Below, piece by piece: positions 56,740 to 64,000 of a stretch of 64,000 bases of DNA. The translations under genes and the position numbers were made by a program. The stretch covers positions 1,425,001 to 1,489,000 of the forward strand of contig JAEMWC010000005.1 of NCBI GenBank assembly GCA_016490735.1. The letters are read 5' to 3'. How positions within the stretch are numbered: position 1 is the stretch's first letter; every line of letters begins with the position of its first letter. The notes beneath the pieces are model-generated. The model was not told the DNA's origin. It saw only the letters and a program-made list of their open reading frames with translations, and did not search any database. The stretch comes from Pachyseris speciosa (Eukaryota; Cnidaria; Anthozoa; Scleractinia; Pachyseridae).

Positions 56740-58300
56740 GAAATGAAGCAGAACAACACTGGAAAACAGATGATTGTAAACAGATATTGCAAAGTTCACG
56801 TGGCGCTCGCCGATATCTTTGGCAGTTGTGGCTTGTTTTCGCAAAGTTCTCCATACTCTCACAGCCAGTATTAATTCGATAGCGGGCATATTTTCACGTT
56901 TTCACAGTACAAGCTCCTGTTATTACCTTATAACGGATAACAAAGGAGATTCGTGTAACATCTACAGCTCCCCTTTGGGAACTATGTTTTGGAGTCAAAA
57001 AGGAACTGAAAGCGGTGGCACGTCTTTGTTAGTGCACAGAGCCTCATGGGTACCCCACTTTTTACAGCCGATGTGTTTCACTGGGCGCGATTCTGTAATG
57101 TACAATTTGTACCAATACCAATGATGTTGAAAATCACACCATAGAGTACTTTTAACTCAAAACTCATCTTTGGTAGATGTGATTCAAGCCACCATTCGTA
57201 TGTCTAAAGGCTACAGGCAGGCTGGTATTGTCTAGCAAATCACTCACTGACATAATTATTATAATTATTTTTTAAAAGAAATCTCAGAACTAAAAGATGA
57301 CCACTAAGCAAAAATAACACAAAAATAGAGCTTACTGTGCTCATTCAGAAGAAAATGACTGTATTTTTCAAATGGCTAATTACAGCTGTAGTTTCAATTA
57401 AGGAAAATCCACCATACTTCAAAGTGTATGGCTTCTGCACCTATAGAAGGTTTTTATGGTGGCCATGTTGAGGTACAAAACAACAACAAAAAAATATTTA
57501 CACAACACTAAAATTTATTTCCCAAAGGAAAATCATTGTTTCATTTTGTTCCTCCAAAGTGGCGGCTGTGAAAACCCTCTTAATTAATTTCAGAGGACAT
57601 GCAAGAAACTGTGTGTACATGTGTATGTACACATGTACATAATAAATTTGTCAAGTTAGCTTACTGCTAAAATGACACCCCAACAGTCAGAAAACAATTT
57701 TTAAAACAGTGTACACCAGTACATGTTAGTCCTTAATAAATTTACAAGAAAATGTGCCAGGATAGCCCTGGCTATCGTTTTTGTCAAACACTTCACTGTA
57801 CATGCTTTGTTGGTTGGGGTGGCTAAATGATCATACATTTGTTCGTAATGCAAAATGTTTGATCTCGATCAAACATGGAAAACCATTTGGAAAAATTTCC
57901 ATATAGTCCCATACATTAATTATACTGTACATTCTATTTCATTAATTATGTATGCAGTTCATTGTTTTTAAAGACAATGACTTATTCCAAGGGTTTCGCT
58001 TATTATATACATTGCTAATTATTACAAGAACTACTGTAGCAATAAAAGAGGATTCAATTAACCGTGTCATTTCTCTCTCTTTTTCTGTCCCACATTCCTC
58101 TTTTTCCCCCGACTCTTTTCTCAACTATTTTCCCACTATTTTTCTATCCCAAAGCCCCCCTTTTTTCTCTATCTCTTTTAATTTAATTGACTGCTCTACT
58201 GGGCTCTGAACCATCGCCCTACGCTCAGCTTTCTGTTTCCAGTCCGTCACCTTACCACTGCACTACAAAAACCAGTTGCAAGGCACTCATCAATACCTAC
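56740..58300. other. 5' flank of the sushi gene, nothing else recognised
   Basis: Would hold the promoter if the first exon is right. Rich in ACATGTACAT words around 57620. A weak tRNA-like B box (GGTTCAGAGCC, minus strand) lies near 58205. Confidence 0.35.
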
Positions 58301-58301
58301 T

Positions 58302-58881
58302 GTATTTTTTTTTATAAGGCGCACTCAGTTATAAGACGCACCCTAAATATTCGATGACGATTGTAACAAGTAAGCAAAATGAAAATTTCACCTAAATACC
58401 CTGTTATAAGGCGCGGGAATTTTGTTGACCACGTTCGCTGAACTCACAACAATTTTGCTTCCAAAAGGTACTAATTACGGTGCTTTCATTCTCAAAACAA
58501 AAGCAAAAAAGTCACACATGGACAATAGCATAAAAGTCACACTCTTTAATTCACTCAAGTCATCCTTCTCAGGAAACAGTGTTTTAAGTTATGAATACTA
58601 ATTGTCCGTTTTACGTTTATAAACAATACTCATCTGACAGATCTTTCGCTCATCAGTTGTAAAACTCATCTTAATCTTCGAGCATTCTTTCAGCGTACCA
58701 TAAATTTTCAGTAATTGTGCCAAGCATTCGTCGTCATTCCTATGATCTAAACTTCAAGTTGAAGATTGTAGCAGAAGCAGAAGCCATGAACAGCAATCAT
58801 GAAATTGCTCGTGAATACAGCATATCGGAATCGATGGTCCAAAAGTTTTATCTTACCTATCCATCTAAAAAATCTTCATAA
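58302..58881 (+). pseudogene. pogo/Tigger-like element: left end and transposase DNA-binding fragment
   Basis: The terminal sequence TATAAGGCGCACTCAGTTAT, AAGACGCACCC (58313 on) is that of a widespread TIR family. About 430 bp later the frame HSYDLNFKLKIVAEAEAMNS, NHEIAREYSISESMVQKF (about 58741-58860) gives the helix-turn-helix start of a pogo/CENP-B-type transposase. It runs to TAA at 58881, without the DDE domain. A related left end lies at 62990 in the same orientation. Confidence 0.65.
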
Positions 58882-59129
58882 CAATATACACAAAAGAAAT
58901 GCACGAGAGATCTACTTCACACAAAAGAATGTGTTTCCTCTACCCTTTGATTGGTCCATTTAGATATATACATGTAAAAAAGCAAATTAGGAATATTTAT
59001 TTCCGTTCTGCTGTATACCAAAACATGTTTTGTCGCGCGAAAATGGCCTAAATGAACTTGATCACTCTCACGAAGATCCTCCAGGATCACGACTGATTCA
59101 TAGACTGGTGCAAGGAACAAATACCACGC

Positions 59130-59518
59130 TATATAACGGATCTTCCTAAAAAAACAACTTTCAAACGAGTTCTTCGCAAATTGTTATTTGATATTTTAGA
59201 AAAGGAGGATGACTATATTCAAATCCCCATGATCATTAAAAAAGTAGGTATATAGATCCAGTTTTTAATCTCTTTAATTAATGTTTGGTTTTCTTTTCTT
59301 TTCCTCATTGTATGTCAGTAAGCGCTGTGTTAACTAGATCTTCGGCTTGTTTTAATGTAAGGTTCTTTTTTTATTTGTTTCTTAAGCTACATGTACTCAT
59401 CTGAATTGTATATGCGTTTGTCTTGCCCCGCCACGACTAGCTTCTCAACTATTTGCGGAACAAACTACCCTTAACTTTCATATGTAAAGATAAATAAAGT
59501 TGTTGTTGTTGTTGTTGC
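59130..59518 (+). mobile_element. 3' end of a CR1-like LINE with GTT tail
   Basis: The frame PKKTTFKRVLRKLLFDILEK, then EDDYIQIPMIIKKVGI and stop, is the usual C-terminus of CR1-type ORF2. A 3' UTR follows, then AATAAA (59493-59498) directly before a (GTT)n tail. Only about 390 bp remain. It seems to have landed within the pogo-like remnant. Confidence 0.7.
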
Positions 59519-59892
59519 TCGATAAAACGTCTTCAACCTGGGTGCAGCAACGCATTCAGCTGGACAAGAGCTTCATCGCAAGAAGGGCATGCGTGGCGAT
59601 GCTCGAAGAGAAGTTGCAATGGAATGGCATCAAAGCACCATAAATCATGGTTTTATGGCAGCAAGCTTTTCATCGGTAAAAAGTATTACACTGTAGCCCC
59701 AACATTCACTTGGGTGCAAAAATTTACCACAACTCAAGCAGTGTACGAAACCTCACTTGAAGAACAAGCCATGCAAACCACAGCCTAAACTTCTAAGAAC
59801 CAGAGACTGGTGCTCATACATGGGGGATTGAAAATACATGGTGGCGAGTAAAGTGAGGTTTATGCTGAACAGGAACATCCCAAAAATATTTC

Positions 59893-60018
59893 CAGGGCGA
59901 CCTACAGGAATACACGTGGCGTCAGCACTACGGCAAAGAACACTTTGGAAAAATTCTCATGCATATCGCTGACCACTACGAAGTTGAGCTCCAGCAAAAT
60001 TTCGTCAAGGATAGCTAA
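59893..60018 (+). pseudogene. Possible transposase C-terminal fragment (ISXO2/Merlin-like)
   Basis: Forty-one codons read QGDLQEYTWRQHYGKEHFGK, ILMHIADHYEVELQQNFV, then stop. The EYTWR ... HFGKILMHIA pattern resembles the end of ISXO2-like/Merlin transposases (E-x-x-W-R ...). The upstream catalytic part was not found. Weak assignment. Confidence 0.28.
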
Positions 60019-61256
60019 GAACGAGCTACACCAGGTAAGAAAATTATTTTATTTTCAAACATTTTGTCTGCAAATACAACAGATTGACGATAGCCATACA
60101 GCGATTTAACCGCTAACCCTGCTGCTGAAATTTATTTAAATCACCTACAATGCACAGCAAAAACTCTGAAAAAAACCTAGCAAGATTTACTTGAAATTAG
60201 GGCTTTGGAAGGAAAAATGCGCCAAAAGTTTCCTGTCTCCAAAAAGACTTCAGAAACAATGCGCAGAAGTCCTAAAGGCTAACCATTGTTACTGCTATTG
60301 TTTTCTTAGAACAAAGATTGAATGCATAATTAATGTATGGGCCTGTGCGGAAATCTTGCCAACCATTTAAATGCAATGTTGAGAGATGTGGCTGAACAGT
60401 CAAACATGCTCGTCCAAGACGATGTTCGATGAAAATGTTTGATCATTCAGCTGGGGCTTTAGGCAATACTGCAGATAAATGTATTTAATAAACTATTCCA
60501 CGAAACAATTGGCCATGTTCTTAATGAGTAAGGGCCTGGAAACAAATCGAAACTTCATTGAAAATCAATGACATTGAACTACATTGTAAATCTATTCTCA
60601 TATGAAAGGGTATCTCAAAATAAGTACTTTCAGCAAGTTTGACTATGTTTGGTCGAAAAGTCACCAGTTGACATGCATTTACATCTTTAAAAAATCCCAT
60701 ACAAATGTCTCTATTTCGGAAAGTTTGTCCCTCCAAACCATACAAAGTCTCTAATTTTCACAATTTTCAAAAGCGTTTGTTTCAGCTACAATTCAACTGA
60801 ATAGAGTCAAAGTTGGCAAGGTGACCATTTTTGAGATGCTCTTTCATGCAATGGCCATTTTTATGCTAGAGACGTTAAAGTCGTTCAGATGATAAAGTCG
60901 TCTGGTATAAAAACGGGACCCATAAAAGTAGACAACCTAACACAAAAAAACAAGGTTTTTTTCCTAAAATACACACTGTAGACTGGGATCTCTTCTCAAA
61001 AGACAATGGACAAGAGGAGACTTGGCGCCAAATAAACTTTAAAGGTCAAATGAACCAAAATTTCGAAACCTTTTCTTCGTGTCATTTCAAAGTGAACAAA
61101 CACTAAAAAGGACTACTTGAATACAAAATCACGTAGAAATTGTCCTATCTGAGCTTTTAAGAGAGCAAAACAACTGGGAGTACGGAAATATCCGAAGAAC
61201 AAACGAAAACGTTTCTGAAATGGCCGCGCGCTTGACATGGAAGGAATGGAAACAAG
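60019..61256. other. Intergenic, nothing recognised
   Basis: Short ORFs only. No structured repeat seen. Confidence 0.45.
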
Positions 61257-61277
61257 CACGTGTTGTTGTGACGTCAC
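61257..61277 (+). promoter_or_regulatory. E-box and CRE-like palindrome
   Basis: CACGTG at 61257 and TGACGTCA at 61270 lie about 120 bp upstream of a possible first coding exon. These are consensus sites for bHLH and CREB/ATF factors. The local sequence is richer in CpG (GGCCGCGCGC at 61221) than its surroundings. Function is inference. Confidence 0.35.
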
Positions 61278-61393
61278 TATTGGCGACTAGATGAGGAGCT
61301 AACGTAAAGTTCTTCATTTTAAGCTTTCGTTCTCTCTTCGAAAAAGGCCGAGGAAGTCGAACATGTGGTTTTTAACGTAGAGCCGTACTAGTA

Positions 61394-61495
61394 TGAACCA
61401 ATTAATGGCAACGGAATCGTATGCTGGAACCTTCGATGACTTGTCCGAGTGCAAAGAATACGATGTAAACAAGGACCGAATCGGTCAAGTGGATT
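61394..61495 (+). CDS. Possible first coding exon of an unrecognised gene
   Basis: ATG with A at -3 opens MNQLMATESYAGTFDDLSEC, KEYDVNKDRIGQVD, and the exon can end at GATTG|GTGAGC. The acidic, non-repetitive sequence and the donor suggest a real exon, with a promoter-like segment upstream. No later exon was recognised before the window end, and the protein family is unknown to me. Confidence 0.3.
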
Positions 61496-61499
61496 GGTG

Positions 61500-62985
61500 A
61501 GCGTTTGTTTACTCAATATACTGTAAAAGGTCGTCTTAGCTAGAATGGTCAATAAATACATTGGAATCGCCTTTGAAGCATTTGCTTTGTTCTCCGTGGT
61601 GTTTAATTGTATTTTTGATGTATACTGTGAAGCCATACTTCCATGCAATGCTGTTGTTTTGATCCGCGTTTCTCCTTTATTAATATTCACCATACTATGA
61701 AAAGGTCGCCGTAGAATTACAACTTCATGCTGTTCGCTTTCATTTCACGCATTTTATCTGCTCCCTGTGTTTTTTGTACATTTTCATTGTTTATTGTTAT
61801 GCAATACCATAATTTCCATGCAGCTGTTTTTGTGAGTCCGATTTCATTCCGATGACACTGCGTGAACAATCCCAAAGGCTAGATAACATGTACAGTCATT
61901 GTCACAGGGGTATCCGTGTAATTGACAAAATGCCAGTAATTAAGTCTTATATGCTTTTTTAACGAAATGTTTTACTTTTCTTTACAACCTTGACTTGAGC
62001 TTAAAATGCGGGTGCATTTGTGGAAACTGCGTGCCCATGCAAACTGAGCAGGAAAGTGTCTGCTGTCGTGAAATCTCAGCAATGAAGTCATCTGATAACA
62101 TACTACATTCCATGTCCTGTATTACTGAGAATGAGAATTTTACTGCTGTGTGCACAAATGCAGCTGTTATTTAGATAACTTATAAGCAGTATCTAGAGAA
62201 TGAAGGCCCGATTGATAATGAGCCACTAAATGGGTATGTATACGTATGCTTGTAAACATTGTCAGCCCATCACCAACATAAGTATGTGTGTCTGGAAAAA
62301 GTTTCTGATTTTAGGTAATGCATGAATTATGTGGGATTGTTGTAAGGAGGTCACCTACAGTTGGTTTATGTCAGTATCAAAAGGGCAAGGGAAAGAGCAT
62401 AGTCATAATGTGGTCTAGAAATGAGCAAGCTTGTGAATGGGTGGGCTGCACACTGAGGCTAAACATCTGATCTCATTCATGGCCATTACCAACCTCCCTG
62501 AAAGTTTTCCATTTGGTATATATTCTTTTATTATGCCTTTATGTATCATTTCACTACTTGTAATCACTTGCATGATGTACATTTAACATAATTCATTGTC
62601 CCATAAACCCAATCCAATCTAGATGTGGTTACTTGTACCATTTGTACAGATACATATATTTATCATACCACCAAAACTGCTGCCAAAACAAATCAAGTAT
62701 TCCTTTAGGATAAAAACACTTAGATTATAAATTATTATGTCCTTTGACTGTAAAATGAAATATTATATACCTCCAGAGGGTATATAACTCATACCACTAA
62801 GAATTTTATGAACCAAATGAGGATGAAGTTTGTGAAAATTTTGTCACCCAAGGTTTCAGTATGTTTTTCCTCTTTTCTGTCAGTACATACAGATATGTTG
62901 CCAAAAGGCAATATACCTATTGGATACATGAGAAGCTGTCATCTTGTTTGGTAAAAACAAATAGAGAGAGGTTTCCACATGAAAA
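61500..62985. other. Possible intron or intergenic, nothing recognised
   Basis: No convincing coding frame or repeat was seen. Confidence 0.45.
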
Positions 62986-62987
62986 TA

Positions 62988-63075
62988 CCGTAGTTTTTCG
63001 GTTATAACGCGCACTCGGCTATAAAACGCACCCCCAACTCAGCACCATTTGGTAAAAAGACGCACCATAAACTGA
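62988..63075 (+). mobile_element. Left end of a second pogo/Tigger-like element
   Basis: CCGTAGTTTTTCGGTTATAA, then CGCGCACTCGGCTATAAAAC and GCACCCCCAACTC, resembles the end at 58302 and the known TATAAGGCGCAC terminal family. No right end was seen before the window stops. Confidence 0.6.
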
Positions 63076-64000
63076 AAGTAACTTTAGAAGGAAATACATG
63101 TGGAGCGAGAACGAAGTTGTAGTAAACAAGAACAATATATATACAGCCAAAAAAAGTAGAGGGAACACATTTTATCAAGTTTATTTACTTGTGACCTACG
63201 AAATAACCAAATGTTTGTAAACAAAGCAAGAACGTTGCATCCTGATTCGATTCAAGCGAAATTGTCACATGCGCGAGCGAATAAAACTAAAGCTGATTCA
63301 CTTGATTATTCATAGTGTAAATTGTCAAACACTAGCGACGGGAACGCTCGAGGTAACTGACCACAAATGTCAGTGCACAAAAATGGATGGATGGATGAAG
63401 GTTTGTTTAATTTCTTTAGAAAAAAAAAACAGTTTACATTTCTCGCAATGGAAGTGTTTGCGATGTTAGCACTATAACTTAAGTATCACATTACAGAGCA
63501 CTTGCTTTTAAGCACGCCCGATATGCAAAAACGGCTTTGTTTTGAAAATACTCGCAATGTTCTTTTATCTCGCATTACCAGTTTTGAACAAGTTGAATTA
63601 AAGTTCTGCTTGCCGATATATCGTAAACTAAGGCGACAAAATTAATTTTCAATTTGGAGCAATTGCCTAGCTTTCGGCTTATAAATCTGAGACAACTTGT
63701 TCCTGTGAGGTAAAACTCCCATCTAGGTTAGCATAGGAAGAGGAAACACAGTTACTCCGCTTTCTAGGATATTATTATCCAACCACAAAGATCATCCTCC
63801 TCGAAAGTAAACAAGCGCTTACTTTGCCGAAAGGATGCGAAGTGAAAGGCTCTGGCCAAATATATTTACGGCTACTGTATATACGTAAATTCGATTTGTA
63901 CGCCACTGATAAGGATGTCAATGGTTTGCACGGACGTCTCAACTGTTCACATACCAGCAAACTTAATACAAGATCGAATTACGAGAGAGAGCAAAAGGAT
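63076..64000. other. Intergenic, nothing recognised
   Basis: Short ORFs on both strands without features. Confidence 0.45.

Overview
The window is eukaryotic nuclear DNA, AT-rich and dominated by non-coding and repetitive sequence. Intron-bearing genes, tRNA-derived SINEs, LINE tails, many TTAA- and TA-flanked inverted-repeat elements, and TRIM-NHL genes with a single large coding exon point to a cnidarian. A stony coral or other hexacorallian is most likely, but this is inference from family types, since no database could be searched.

Three genes are well supported. Two TRIM2/3/71-type genes (RING, two B-boxes, coiled coil, filamin domain, six NHL repeats) lie head to head about 12 kb apart: one on the minus strand (14667-16934) and one on the plus strand (28858-31197). 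The third is a gene for a multi-sushi (CCP/complement control) transmembrane protein. It occupies the minus strand from about 56.7 kb down to 34.1 kb. I rebuilt it from seven exons (55298-55495, 53548-53742, 45289-45489, 41319-41522, 38845-39054, 36364-36687, 34109-34869). Every internal junction has a consensus acceptor and donor in phase 1. The last exon encodes a membrane helix and a cytoplasmic tail with an LPSY motif. A signal-peptide-like first exon (56660-56739) is plausible, but its best donor is in the wrong phase.

At 0-12 kb there is a decayed copy of a multicopy gene family, 157-bp and 66-bp tandem repeats, fold-back elements, a Harbinger transposase pseudogene, and a 2-kb TTAA-flanked element with long terminal inverted repeats (TIRs). 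At 17.6-19.3 kb lies the most unusual item: a 1675-bp element with GGCCAACTG ends, a perfect 10-bp target duplication and minisatellite-bearing TIRs. It encloses a two-exon, 76-codon gene with a ubiquitin-interacting-motif-like segment. At 20-27 kb there are further TIR elements, microsatellites, and a Penelope-like remnant with a degenerate hammerhead core. The introns of the sushi gene have collected SINEs, three LINE fragments of different type (one inside the gene with a 15-bp target duplication), a pogo-like MITE, a hAT-like element, and several elements sharing TTGAAGGRCT ends. The 58-64 kb end holds pogo/Tigger remnants interrupted by a LINE tail, and a possible promoter with a first coding exon at 61.4 kb.

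Functionally, the two TRIM proteins would be cytoplasmic E3 ligases with RNA- or protein-binding propellers. The sushi protein would be a surface receptor or adhesion molecule whose tail may recruit a WW-domain partner. Nothing in the sequence links the genes to one pathway.
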